The notes below the pieces were generated by a model, which was given only the letters and a program-made list of their open reading frames with translations, had not been told where the DNA came from and made no database searches. From the NCBI GenBank assembly GCA_030704615.1, contig CM060732.1:13268001-13332000 (forward strand): a stretch of 64,000 nt of DNA. The letters are read 5' to 3'. Positions 10,431-22,619 of the stretch are shown piece after piece (the stretch's first letter is position 1; the number at the start of each line of letters is the position of its first letter). This DNA comes from Takakia lepidozioides. Taxonomy: Eukaryota > Streptophyta > Takakiopsida > Takakiales > Takakiaceae. The position numbers and the translations under genes were made by a program.

Positions 10431-11183
10431 CCGTCGTTTTTCATCCGACATGGAGGGCTTCATCCGACATTTAATTGCGCAGTTGGGCAATAAATGTCCA
10501 CCGCTGTCCGTTTTCATTCGGGCTGGCGACACATGGCTTCCTGGATACGTACCCTAAATCTGATGCTAATCTTGGCTTAACATGCTATTCGAGGCATGTA
10601 CCCCAAAAACGGAGATCTTTTTCCATTTTGGCTGGGACTTATGCCGCCTGAAGGGCGTGGCTCTCCTGAGAGAGACCTCACATCCAGACCGCGGCGGAAT
10701 TTGAAAGCTCTGTACTACGGACGACGGCCAATCTCTCGCATGGCCAAACTGAAGCTCCAGCAGGAGATTCCAGTGTCTTGCTCACAACCCGCGCCAACTG
10801 AAGCCGACTACTCTCAGGCAAGCCACTTCTGCTTTCGCTTTGTTCGATTTCGCTTTTGCTTTCGCTTTCGCTTTCGCTTTGTTGCCTCGCTTTGTTTTTG
10901 CATCTTCATCCTGGCTTCGCTGGATGAGTGAACCTTAGATAGTTGAGTGAACCTTAGATTGTTTGCAATGCGTGTGCAAATCCGGCAGCTCTGGAGAAGG
11001 CTGCTTGTGCATGTCATTCTCAGGCAATGGTTGCATTTGTTTTCATTGTTGTTGCATGGCTCTCCATACTTCCTAAACTTGTTATGTTTTCATTTTTGTT
11101 ACACGATTGTTGCTATGGTGGTTGCGATGCTGGTTTTGGCACCGATGTTGGTTTTCACGATTTTGGGAATGACAGAGTGACGA
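10431..11183. other. Gene-free stretch with a CTTTCG simple repeat
   Basis: No gene is recognised. At 10,827-10,880 lies a degenerate CTTTCG/CTTTTG hexamer tract. The stretch links the palindrome array to the gag of the next retroelement. No LTR or primer-binding site could be found here for that element. Confidence 0.6.
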
Positions 11184-14100
11184 TGAGCTCGGCACGCTGG
11201 TGGTATCATCGACTGCTGCAACTCATCGCATGTTTGAACCGCCCACCTTGGAGCGAGAGGGCAAACTTCAACCTTTTGTTGGTGGACGGGAGGACCTGCA
11301 GCGAGAGTACGACAAAATAGGCATTGGGGAGGTTGGTGCAGGCCTCATGGCAGGTGAAGGGCGTGAGGAAGTGAGAACAGCAGATCCGGCAATGGAGGTT
11401 GTTGATGCAGAAGCAGTAGGGCCCGTCCAAGCAAAGAAGAAGAAGAAAGCCAAGCGCGTGCAATCCCCGGCGCGAGAGCCGTCACGGGCTGCGGAGGGGG
11501 GAGTTCGCAGTGCGCGCGAGGGTGTCAGTTCGCCTACCTCAAAGGTGGTCGTCCATCCGGGCTCCCCTGCTGCTAGCCCTAATAAGAAACAGAGAGCCCG
11601 TGAGAGGGCAAAAGAGATGGCAAAAGAACAGGCAAGACACAAGGCTAGCCAGAAGGAAAGAGAAAAGGCCACTGAAGAGGCCAGGGGTTCCGAACTGACA
11701 GATTCCCATGTAAGTGAGGGACGCACAGAGACGGTGGATCCCTCCAAGACACCACAAAGAGGCAGCAACACACCGGTTAGACCATCGCGGGCAAGAGCAG
11801 CCCCTGCAATTACCCATACGGTGGACCTTAGTGTTGATTCCGATAGCCATATGGATCCTACTTGGGACTCGGGTGTCCCTAAAATTGTGGCATGGATGCC
11901 TGGGGGATACTCCAGAGATATTCAGCAAAAAGATAAAGTTATCTGAAAGCTAATTATCCATATTTTTGGGAGAGAGGAATAGACATAGGGGAATCATCTG
12001 GACCTCTCACACCATTAAGATCAGAGAGTACATCACCCATACCGAAAGAACTAGAGTTGGATGCCACTCATTCTTTTTCTTTGCAAGAAAGATTAAGGGA
12101 ATTGGTACAGGAAGAAGATCAACCACGAAGTGAAAGATCTGAGGTACATCCCTGGATAAAAGATTTGACAGAAATCTTTGATAAGAGTTGGCATGGAACA
12201 CCAAAAGCAGGAACTCCAGTTTCTGAAACAGAAGATGAAGAAGGAGGAGAGGATGTGGCAGAGTCAACGGAGAGTTCAAATTCTCCAACACCATTGCAAT
12301 TGAGTTACATGAGTGAAGAAAGAGAAACCCAAGGGCAGAACTTGGAAGATGAAAACAGGGAGAAGAAATTGGAAGATGAAGAGTATGAAGAAGTAGACCC
12401 AACAGCTGAGGTTGAGACTACAACCAGGACATCCCAACCCGTTGGACTTGGATCAAGTGGAGCACTTGGATCACAGGCCAACGAAGGTGTCGGCTCAGGG
12501 GGATCAGGCAGGCAGCCTAGATCTGGCTCTGGGGGGGACAGGGAGTGTGAGAAGTAGTGCAACTGGAGTTGGGAATACTGTGAATATAGTGAGGCCAGTA
12601 GCAGGGAGTGCTCAGGGGCCAGCACTTGGTGGAAGTTCCACCACAACTACCACAGGTCCTCAAGGACCAGCACCAGCAAGGGGGCCAGCACCTGTCAGTG
12701 GGCAGGGGGTAGGGCCACAGATGACGTTACAACCAACACGGGCAAAACCACCTTTTCCAATATATTCAGGAAAAGGGGATCTTGATGTACACATTAGCCA
12801 ATTTGAGCACATGTGTGTTGTGAACAATGAGAATGGCGATGATGCCAAGATGAGACTGTTTCCTTGTTCACTTATAAAGAAAGCAAGTGAATGGTATGCA
12901 AGATTCCCTGATAATCATTTTCTAACCTAGAATGGCTTGAATACAGCATTCCGAAATAGGTTCAGGACAAGTTAAACTGAGGATGAAGTGTATGGAAGTT
13001 TACAACAGTTAAAGCAAAAGAAGCATGAAACTGTTGAGGAGTATATGGAAAAGATGGAATTGATGATGAAAAAGCTGGCTGCTGTACCAGCACCAGGTTT
13101 ACATAAGACTTGGTTTGTGAGTGGACTAAGACCAGAGTTGCAAAAGAAAGTGGATATGTTACCCCATAATACAGTGGAGGAGGCAATTGAAATAGCGAAC
13201 AGAATTGAGCAATTGGGAATGCTCAGGAGAGAGAAAATGGATGATGAGGACTTTGAGGATGAGTCAGATGAGGAAGAAGAGCAAGAGCTTAAGAGGAAGA
13301 GTAAGAGGAAGGAAAAATTGAAGAGGGATAACTATGAGAAAAGATTAGAAGAAATCTTGAAGAAATATGCCACAGAGGCTGCAACACATTGGAGGAAGGA
13401 TGTTTGGTGTGCAAAATGCCAGAATAAAGGCCATACCACCACTGAATGCCACATGAAAAAGAAACACTGTACTATCTGTAAAATGGATAACCATTATACT
13501 GAGAATTGCTACTACAACAGAAGGACAGCAGCAAAAGAACCTAGGCAAGTAAGGGTGCATCAAGTGCAGCCCCAGCCAAGAAGAAACAGTGATCGGGACC
13601 ACTATGGTAGGCCTGGTGGTTATAACAATGGCCTGGAAGGGAGAGGTAACCCAAGAGGGAATTACCAAGGAAATTCCAGAGGCAATTATCAGGGTAACCC
13701 AAGGGGGAATTACCAGCCAGGGAATCAGGATCACAGAAATAACCCCAGAACACACCAAGGCGAGAACCTAATGGGGAAGAACTGTGTTACTATTGTAATC
13801 AGGCAGGACATCGCAAGGCAGCCTGTCCATTCTGGATCAAACACCAAAATGAGATGAGAGCTCCTGTGAATGAGGGGCCAGTGGTGGCAACTCACATGGT
13901 TAGGCCATGTGTTGTACTAGAAGTAAGTACAATGATAGTAACCAGAAGCAAAGCCAAAATAATACCTCCAATAGATGAGGAAGGTGATGATAATGAAGAT
14001 GGCAGTGATGTGCCTGAAGATGATGAGGCTTGGAGAGATGAGAAGGAACTGCACAAGGAAGTGGCAGATACCATAAGGGAAATGCAGAAGAGTACTGATA

Positions 14101-14219
14101 TTCCTATGGCAGATTCCTCTAATTTTGAAAGAGAAGAGGAAGTGAGTGAGGATGAAGGGAAGAAAGAAGCTGCAGAAATGCAGAGTAATGAAGGGACTTT
14201 GGCTGAAGTAATATGCTAG
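11184..14219 (+). pseudogene. Gag of a second Ty3/gypsy-like element, several stops and frameshifts
   Basis: A charged, low-complexity N-terminal part (11,200-12,560) contains Lys/Arg/Glu-rich and Pro/Gly-rich stretches. The capsid part follows, with FPIYSGKGDLDVHISQFEHM, then after stops at about 12,930 and 12,975, EEYMEKMELMMKKLA and FVSGLRPELQKKV. Zinc knuckles follow: CAKCQNKGHTTTEC, CTICKMDNHYTENC, and in a shifted frame at about 13,785 CYYCNQAGHRKAAC. The remaining frame runs to a TAG at 14,217-14,219, and the protease resumes in the same frame. Breaks at about 11,945, 12,557, 12,930, 12,975 and 13,780 make this a decayed copy. Gag would form the particle and bind the element RNA. Confidence 0.75.
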
Positions 14220-15806
14220 TCCAAAGCGGAGATTACCATTGGACAGCTATTGGCTGTGGCACCTTATTGTAGACACAGGCTGTATCAAGCAATCAATCGA
14301 ATTGCCCATGTGACAGGGAACACAGACCTGAACAGCAAGGTGACCAGTTATAATGTGAAGCCGGAAGGGCGAGAAACAGTCATGGACTTTGATGATTCTA
14401 TGCCAGTAATCCAATTGAGAATTGGAAGCACAGAACTAACTGATGTACTGATAGATGGAGGCTCTGGAGTGAATATCATGACAGACCAATTAAGGCAGAA
14501 GCTTGGTCTAAGTAACATGAAACCAGCCCCATTTACAGTAACAATGGCAGATCAAAGAAGTGTTCAGCCATTGGGATTGATAAGAGGAGTTAAGATACAG
14601 ATTCAAAAGATGATCTTTAAGATCACAGTAACTGTGTTGAAAATGGATGAAGTCATGGAAGCTTACTCATTATTGCTGGGTCGACCGTGGCTGAAACAGG
14701 CCAGGGTATTCCATGACTGGAATTCCCAGTTACTAACTATGCATGATGGGATGCACAAGATACAAATCACCACTAAGAAATCTAGTAGACCACCTGCTAC
14801 GAGAAGACCTCGAGGGGTCAGGGAGTATGACTGGAGGGGAGGACTTGATGAGGAGCAGGAAGCTACCCTGTTCGCTGCACACCCAAAGTGGGAGCAGGTT
14901 GCAGAGATGCAACTGGAAGGCCTAAGTTGTTTAAAAGGTATCTGTTGTGGTGTAGTGACAGCAACACCAATTGAGGGTGAAACAAGCAGTTACCCACCAC
15001 ATTTCTATGAAGAAAGAGAGGGAGAAATGGTAATACTAGAGGAACCAGCCACTGTGAGTTTACAGGATGAAGTGGTGTCTGGTTGGACAATCACAGCTGA
15101 TGAGCAGGTGAGAGAAGTGAATGTGGGAACTGAAGAGGAACCGAGGATGGTGAAGGTAGGGGCTGATTTGGAGCCAGAATTCTTTGAGGAAGCTAAGAGT
15201 CTGTTCATCAAATACAGAGATGTATTTGCTTGGAGCTACGAGGATCTGAAAGGGATACCACCTGAGATCTGTCAGCATAAGATTGAACTGGAACCAGGGT
15301 CAGTACCAATCAAACAGGCAAGGTACAGAATGAATCCCAACTATGCACAGAAGGTTGGAGAAGAGATCAAGAAGTTGGCTGAGGCTAAGTTTATATACCC
15401 GATAGAGTATACAACTTGGTTGTCACCCATTGTGATAGTTCCCAAGAAAAATGGTAAACTGAGAGTTTGTGTGAACTATAAGAAGTTGAATGCTTGTACG
15501 AAGAAAGATCCTTTCCCTTTGCCATTCACAGAAGCAGTATTGGACACTGTGGCAGGCCATGAGATATACTCATTCATGGATGGCTTCAGTGGTTATAATC
15601 AAGTGCAAGTGGCAAAAGAAGACCAGGGAAAGACAGCTTTCATCACAGACTGGGGTGCTTATGCATACAAAGTTTGTAATGCACCAGCAACCTTTCAAAG
15701 AGTGATAAGTGAATCTTTTCATGAGTATCTGGATGATTTCATGCAGGTGTTCTTGGATGATTTCAGTGTGTACAGCTCTAAGAATGAGCACTTGCATAAG
15801 TTGTAG
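14220..15806 (+). pseudogene. Protease and reverse transcriptase of the second element, truncated
   Basis: The frame continues from gag after a single TAG. An aspartic protease shows LIDGGSGVNIM (active DGGS) and YSLLLGRPWL. Reverse transcriptase follows with SPIVIVPKKNGKLRVCVNYKKLN, DPFPLPFTE, DGFSGYNQV and the catalytic VFLDDFSVYS. It stops at a TAG at 15,804-15,806, just past the LDD box. The thumb and RNase H are missing or unrecognisable in 15,807-16,137, so an internal deletion probably removed them. Confidence 0.85.
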
Positions 15807-16137
15807 GAGCTCATGAGTTTCTGTCTCAGGCAGAAGCTTTCAGCTTTCAGAGTCTGTCTTTTCACTCATTTTACACATCATGTCTTGTCACAGGGCTTCA
15901 AAGATGAGAAGACAACTATGTCCTTTCTGAAAGCGCGTGCCAGATGCACACAGAAAGCAAATGAAATCAATAAGGCCCATCATCAAGGTATTGCTCTTTC
16001 ACATTTTCGTTCAAAATTGTAAGTTCTCAAAAGGTTGTCAGTCATTAGCAAACTCACTTAATGTGAGGTGCTTCCATTGCCTCTATGCTACATCAAAATC
16101 AAAGGGTTGTACATGTTGGAGATGATATCCAGTGAAG

Positions 16138-18155
16138 GGTCAGAAATGGGGACTAGACTTTGTTGGACCAATTAACCCACCAGCCAAGAATACACAGAAC
16201 AAGCACTGATTATACTACAAAGTGGGGAAGCTAAAGCTCTGAGGGACAAAACAGCTAAGTCCACATCAAGGTTCTTGTATGAGAACATACTTACAAGATT
16301 TGGCTGTCCCCTGGAATTTATCAGCGACCAGGGAAGTCACTTCATTAATGAGACCATAGAACTATTGACTAAAAAGTTCATGATTGTGCATAGGAAGAGT
16401 ATAACTTATTACCCACAGGGTAATAGGCAGACAGAGGCTACCAACAAAATACTATGTACTATCTTGGCTAAGATAGTCAATGCAAACAGAACAGATTGGG
16501 ATACAAAGCTGTTGACGGCTTTGTGGTCATACAAGACTTCATATAAAGTCACCACTAAGTATACACCATTCCAATTAGTTTATGGTATGGAAGTTTTACT
16601 TCCAGTGGAGTTCTTGTTACCGACCATGAGAACGGAATGGGGAAGGAGAATGGAATTGGAAGATTCAATTAGGGTCAGGAAACATGAATTATATCATGTG
16701 GAAGAAGTACGTGCTGATGCAGCAGATAACATGACCAGAATTCAGATTAAGAGGAAGGATCAATTTGATGAAGGTAAACTGAAAACTTTTAAGACGGGTG
16801 ATTTGGTTCTGTGGTTGTAGAAGAAGGGGAAGATTAAGGCTTCTAAGCTTAAATCACCATGGAAAGGACCTTATGTCATACAGAAGATGTATGATAACAA
16901 CACCGCCATGTTACAAACCATTAACAAAGAGATGTTGGGAAGAGTCAATGTCAATAAGTTGAAAGGATATAGTGGTATCCATGACAAACCATTGCAACAC
17001 GATTTGCATATTGAAACACAGACACAGTCACGGGCTGCACCGGTAATACCAACGGAGCATGAAGCATTTGTCGTAAAGCCGAATGTATATGGCCTGAGCG
17101 GAGAACACGGGTGTTCGCACAGTTATCACAGCCCACCACAGCATCACACAGCCTATCACAGCCCATCACAGTATCACACAGCCTATCACAGTCCACCACA
17201 GTTAGACACAGCCTGTTACAGCCCAACACAGCCTTTGCGGGTTACACAGTCCATAGGGTCAGTGACAGGTGGACGCGGGTTAACGTCAAAAAAGTGGTCG
17301 TCAAGTGAAAGAGAAGTTTGGAAGTCAAACTCGGAGAATGTGCCACGCAAACAGGGGAAGTCGGAGGCATGTCTAAAAACGAACACGTGGTCACTAGGGC
17401 GAAGCACACCGCTGTGCATAAATTGCAGAAGTGGGTATCATCATGCAAGAGAACAAATCGGGCCGTCAAAGTACCTACCCAGTACATCAGCCAAAACTAT
17501 TTGTGGGCCCATTAATGCATTTGGGGCAGGGGTAACGGAACCCTTTCCAAGTACAGAAAAGAGGGATTTTTACCACATGTGCTGTCCTACTGGACATTCC
17601 AGGTGGGAATGTCCACGAAGGGGGGTAGAATTAAAAAGTTACCTATGCAGGCAACAGCCAATCAGGAGCGAGAATTTCATGCAGGTGGTTCCCTCCAAGA
17701 AACAAGAACAAGAAATCGGAAGAGTTATGAGTGGAAGAGTCGGGGTGGCTCCGAATAGCCCGTGTCTCGACGGGAGGGGCAATCAAAGCTATAGCTTTGT
17801 AGCTATGGCGGATATAACGGATTACACGCTCGCTTTACTACTCACGCAGTGGCGCAAGGACGAACGAATTGAGAGTACATTCTCTCTCACTCGATACTTG
17901 CAAGCCCCACAGGCTTACACGCTCTTACCTGTTCCATTCTGTGCCAACCATACCTTTATGCTCTGTGCCCTGCAAGCTTTTCTTCAGCTATTTCAAATAA
18001 GGCCTTTTTGTTTGTCTAGAATGAAGAGAGTGAGGGGAATGGAGGATATCAGGGTGAAGAGCACCACGATACTGCAGAAGCAAACAATTGCTACACCGCA
18101 GGCAGTGCAGCTGCTGAGGGAGTTGCGATTGGAGGGGCTGCTACGCAAGGACTAG
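16138..18155 (+). pseudogene. Integrase of the second element and following frame
   Basis: Integrase core motifs are GLDFVGP (first Asp, about 16,150), ISDQGSHF (second Asp) and GNRQTEATNK (catalytic Glu). They are followed by WSYKTSYKVTTKYTPFQLVYG and the C-terminal KGPYVI segment. Stops at about 16,207 and 16,820 break it. From 16,887 one long frame runs through the integrase tail, across the 10-bp repeat array at 17,117-17,236, into a degenerate zinc knuckle (CCPTGHSRWEC, first Cys replaced) and ends at 18,155. The part after the repeats is not integrase-like. Confidence 0.75.
17117..17236 (+). repeat. 10-bp period CACAG array, copy 1
   Basis: About 12 units of ten bases, most beginning CACAG (CACAGCCTAT, CACAGCCCAT, CACAGTCCAC and similar). 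A longer array with the same unit lies at 21,752-21,985 in the probable 3' LTR. Confidence 0.9.
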
Positions 18156-21100
18156 TCCTTGCATCATCAGCAGTATTTGCTTCAATTTCTTCAGAACTTT
18201 GAGCCTAGGACGGGAGTAACCCAGGTGAGGGGAGTAGATATAGAAATTACTCCCCAGTACCTGCAGCAATTGTTCAAATTGCCATCGGGTCATGTGGATG
18301 TGGATGAGCACATGGCAAGATTGCAGATAGGGACTCTGTTCCAAGAAAGGAGTTTCTTTAAGACTCAAGGTTACGCTTGCACCAAAGCCGAGTACCCAGG
18401 GCTCAGAGATGTTGGCCAAATACTGAACGTTCTGTTTGCCATGAAACAGAACCAACAGTATTTGAGCAGGTCATTCACAGAGGACATACTGAAAGCCTTG
18501 CGAGGAGAGGATGTAGCTTGGGCAGAGGATGTACAATGGTCTGGTGGAAGAGATGAAGAGGTTACAGGGCACTGCTGCTAAGTCTCCGATCATCGTGTCT
18601 GGCCCAGTCATTGCTCAGATTATTCTTGACTCTTGCATACTTGATGCGCGAGAACATAAGGAGATGGGAGTGTTTGAGGCAGCAACCACTGCAATGGAGG
18701 AGCATGGTTCTTCACATAGTGAGGGTGGACTGGCAGAGCAACACCAGTCTAAGAGATAGAAGAGGGGTATGACTATAGTGGCGGATCCACTGGCTTCAAG
18801 AAAGCCGCAAGATGATGTTTCCCAAGCTCTTGTGCAGGATGGGGCACAGCAGCACAGAGGGCTGTTATTACTAAAAGCACGACCTTTGGAGAGGGAAGAA
18901 GAAGTCACTTTGGTACCACAACCATCACAACCAGTTGAATCGGTTGTCTCAGAGGTACCTCAGTTAGTACATGTTGTTCCACCAGAGCCTATTGCTCTGG
19001 AAAGAGAAGGGTTGGACATTCCCACTATAGAGCAGGTCGTGGCAGAAATTGAGAAGGGTGACCTTCTCTATGAAAACTCTGGCTTGGTCAGGGAATCAGT
19101 GGTACCAGAGGTGTAGAGTCTGTCCAGGGAAATCCTTGCTGTGCATGTAATACCCACACCTGTGACGGAGGTACCAGGGGTAGAATATAAGGACACTGCA
19201 GCACCTGTGGAGGATGAGGTGGTTCAGGAAGAGGATCTGGTGGGGGCAATGGCCTAAATGGTTGGTGAAGCATCACACTGTGGAGGATCAGGGAGAACAG
19301 CAGCAAGTTCACCATGATGACCCCCAGCAGGCCATGCTTATGAGTTCCATAAGCAGGACACTCAATTTGTTGGGCACTTATGTAAAATCCCATGTTCCAT
19401 CTACCCAATTGGCAGCTTTGAGGGAGGAACTCAGGAAGGAGTTTGAGACTCGAATTGCCACTGAGTGTGCTAACAAGGTAGATGAGGAGATCAATCTCAA
19501 GTTACAGCAAGAGTTGGAGGACACAAAGGCTGCCTTGCAGTTGGCTAAGGGACATTTGATTGAAGCAGGTCTCGAGCAGGACCAGTTGCATGAAGCACAT
19601 AAGCAACAGTTATACCAATTGCAGGTGAAGCATGAGGGCAAGTTGCAAGAAGTGAACGTACTACATACAGAGTTGGAGGCAGTACATCAGAGGATGACCA
19701 TACAATGTGCTATACTAACAACTGCTCTAGAGCAAACTGCATTAGAAGTTAACAGACAAGGGGAGAGATGTATGATGGCAGAAGCTGAGATAATAGAGCA
19801 AGAGAAACTCATTGTTGATTTGCAGGCTACAATCTGTCGCAATGAGAATACTTTCCAACAGTACAGACAGGTTGAGGCTGACCAGGAGAGGTACATCCTG
19901 GAGTTGCAACAAACAGTCATGGTCAATAGAAATGAACTCTCTGTGGCTAACAAGGCTTGGAAGGAAGCCAATAATCTGGCTGCTGCCTATGCGAGCCTGG
20001 TTGAACCTCATGCGAAGCGCATGGAGGCTTTACAGCAGTAGTTAGATGTGTACAGACTCACGGATGAGCAGATTCTCAGGTTTGCCACATAGGACTTGGT
20101 AGATAACCACCTTATGCAGGTATGGTTAGCACAAGGGCCGGTAGAAGGCAAAGCACCAAGGAAGCTCACCCAAGGCGAGATGAATGAGCTCAGATTGCAG
20201 GTGCAGAACATTGCCACAACTACTATAGACAATGTCTATAGTAGAATAGCGGAGCTACAGGAGGATGTGGAAGGCCTGCAAACTCAAGTGGATGATCTGA
20301 GTTCAAATATTGACAAGAGAGTCTTTGTTCCTGAGGAGCAGCCGATGGCTACTTATTTACATGCCAAGACTCTAATTTTTCAGTCTTCTTCGCAGGGGGT
20401 ACAGGAGATGCCAGTGGTAGAAGGGCCAGTGGTACCAATACCACAGCAGGTGCCTGTGCAGGTAGCTGACCCTGTTGCTACTACAACAAAACCACAGCCT
20501 GAGGTATGGGGGGATGCTGCTTTTAACCCACCTAGGACTCCTGATGCACGGGAGTACAGTCAGGCTATGATTATGCCTTTCAACCAAATTCCCATTGTGC
20601 TGGATTTCGCTTGGAAGGAATTTAGTCCTCCGCAGTCGTTGGCACATTACTACCAGATCATGCGCATTTGGTTGCCAGTGGCAACTCGGACTAAGGTTCT
20701 TCCGAACAATCGACCTATTGAGGATCATCACTTTGCAAGGTACTGGTCTGAGGCAGGTACCATGCTGAAGGAATTAATTGCCTTCCAGGTTGTACATGGG
20801 TACATCTATACCAAGATCAATGAGGTATCTAGTATTGTCATGGGGGCTGTGGATTATACTATGCTGCTTGTTTTATGGCACGTTATCACATTGAGCAGCA
20901 GAAGATGCAATCATGATTTCTGAGTTATTCCAGTGGGGATCATTGGGTCTTACCTTCAGTGCCACCTCATATGTACTTGTATGATGCAAAAGTTATGATG
21001 CAGAAGGATTCCCAACTTCGTTCATGGTTTAATTCGGCTTGGAACAATTTGGCAACAGAGAAATTCGGCCCTGATGATATTTTCTTTAAGGGACATGAAG

Positions 21101-21579
21101 CCTGGAAATACTTACACTGTTCCAAAGTCATTGGCACACCTCTCACCTATACGGCTAAGGAGTTCAGGGCGTTCACTAATTTTGCTTGCAAGCGCTTACA
21201 ACAAGTCGTACAGTTTAAACTTCCAGACATGGTGGGCCCACATTGTATGCCACGCAGGATTCCCGAGAAGCCACTTAAAGTTCGGCCGTTAAAACACCTA
21301 AGGGGGGACGAGGATTCTGATACTACTGGTTCTTCAGAGGACTTTTTTGACATGGCAGAGGACTATGCACTTCAGATGGCAGAGAAGAAACGACGGGGAT
21401 CTCCTATGCCTGAGAGGTCACCTCGTTATCAGCCAAAGGAGGGTCAGACATTTCCAGGTAGTGCTCAATCACCTCCATCAGCCAGTGACAGGACTCGGGC
21501 TCGCACACGGAGTCCTTCACGAGACTCTCACCGACAGAAGGGTGCTCGCTCACAAAGGTTTGCTTATCCCAAACAGTAA
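18156..21579 (+). pseudogene. Extra 3' coding region of the second retroelement, broken
   Basis: Between integrase and the probable 3' LTR lie about 3.4 kb of plus-strand coding-like sequence in several frames. Recognisable pieces are a block with RGVDIEITPQYLQQLFKLPSG (18,159-18,581), which recalls domains found in plant transposon proteins; a long coiled coil (19,400-20,041, rich in Glu, Gln and Leu heptads); a second coiled-coil and Pro/Val-rich stretch (20,096-20,550); a globular part (20,550-21,230); and a Ser/Arg-rich tail (SDRTRARTRSPSRDSH). Stops or shifts occur at about 18,760, 19,116, 20,041, 20,092 and 20,923. Athila/Tat-type gypsy elements also carry an extra frame here. I see no signal peptide or membrane segment, so an envelope role is not supported. 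Confidence 0.55.
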
Positions 21580-21615
21580 ACCGTGAGGACACGGTTTTTT
21601 GAGAGGGGGAGGGGT

Positions 21616-22200
21616 AATGTTAGAGGGCTGCTTGGGACTTAGACGCTTTTACGGGTTCTGTGGGGTCCCCTTAATTTTTGCGCAGATTTATGAATGGTAG
21701 AATGAGACCAACAGGAGCCTTGGGGGTGGCAGACGCAGGCTTTAGGGGGGGTACACAGCTTGTCACAGTCTATCACAGCTAGACACAATCTGACACAGCC
21801 CGACACAGCTTTGCACAGCCAGTCACAACCCGACACAGCTTTACACAGCCCGTCACAGTCTATGACAGCCAGACACAGTCTGAAACAACCGACACAACTT
21901 CGCACAGCCAGTCACAGCCCGACACAGCTTTACACAGCCAGTCACAGCTCGGCACAGCTTGACATAGCCTGTCACAGTGTACATGGAGAACAGTTATCAT
22001 TGACAGGGAACGACTATGTGGGAACGACATCTGCAGAGGGAACGTGTTACTTCAGGGGTGACGGTTAGTTAGTTAGGTGGTTAGAACAGCTTGCGGGTAG
22101 ATTAGGCAGGGCGGCAACAGGAAGAGGATCACTTCTTGAGGAGGGCGACTTGTTCAGGAGAGGAGGAGACGTAACGGAGAGCGGAAACAGTGAAGAGGAG
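21616..22200 (+). repeat. Probable 3' LTR of the second element with 10-bp array
   Basis: A purine tract (GAGAGGGGGAGGGG, 21,601-21,614) is followed within a few bases by a TG start, as at the junction of polypurine tract and LTR. The block contains a second 10-bp array at 21,752-21,985, about 23 units, most starting CACAG. The right end is unclear, and no matching 5' LTR was found before 11,184, so this is inference from position. Confidence 0.45.
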
Positions 22201-22619
22201 ATGATGACTTGATTGAGGCTTAATTCATGCAAGCTGTAAAATTATACAGTAGGGTAGATTAGGGACACCATGGCATAGGCATGATACATGATTAATCTTA
22301 ATCCGATACTGAATCGATACAAACATACTGTGTAGAGAGACATGATAGAAGCTGTGGAATGAATGCATGATTAATTGGAACTTAGTAGATACTGAAGCAA
22401 TCTGATGCTTCAGTATACACGGTAAGGTAAATTGATAACATGAAGGCAAGAATGAATACAAATAGGAAGCACAACCATGATTCACTAGCTGTAGGTCATG
22501 ACTGATTGTTCTGAGCGGGCTGAGTGCTTAGAGATATCCAACTCTTCTATCTTGGAGTTTCCACCTCGGATAGCGAAGGGATGGGTGAGTAAAAGCCGCT
22601 CGACACGGTGGTGGTGAAC
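22201..22619. other. Non-coding stretch with an 11-bp stem hairpin
   Basis: No gene is seen. The hairpin ATACTGAAGCA / TGCTTCAGTAT with a six-base loop lies at 22,389-22,416. The stretch could be LTR or leader of the gag relic that follows. Confidence 0.5.
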
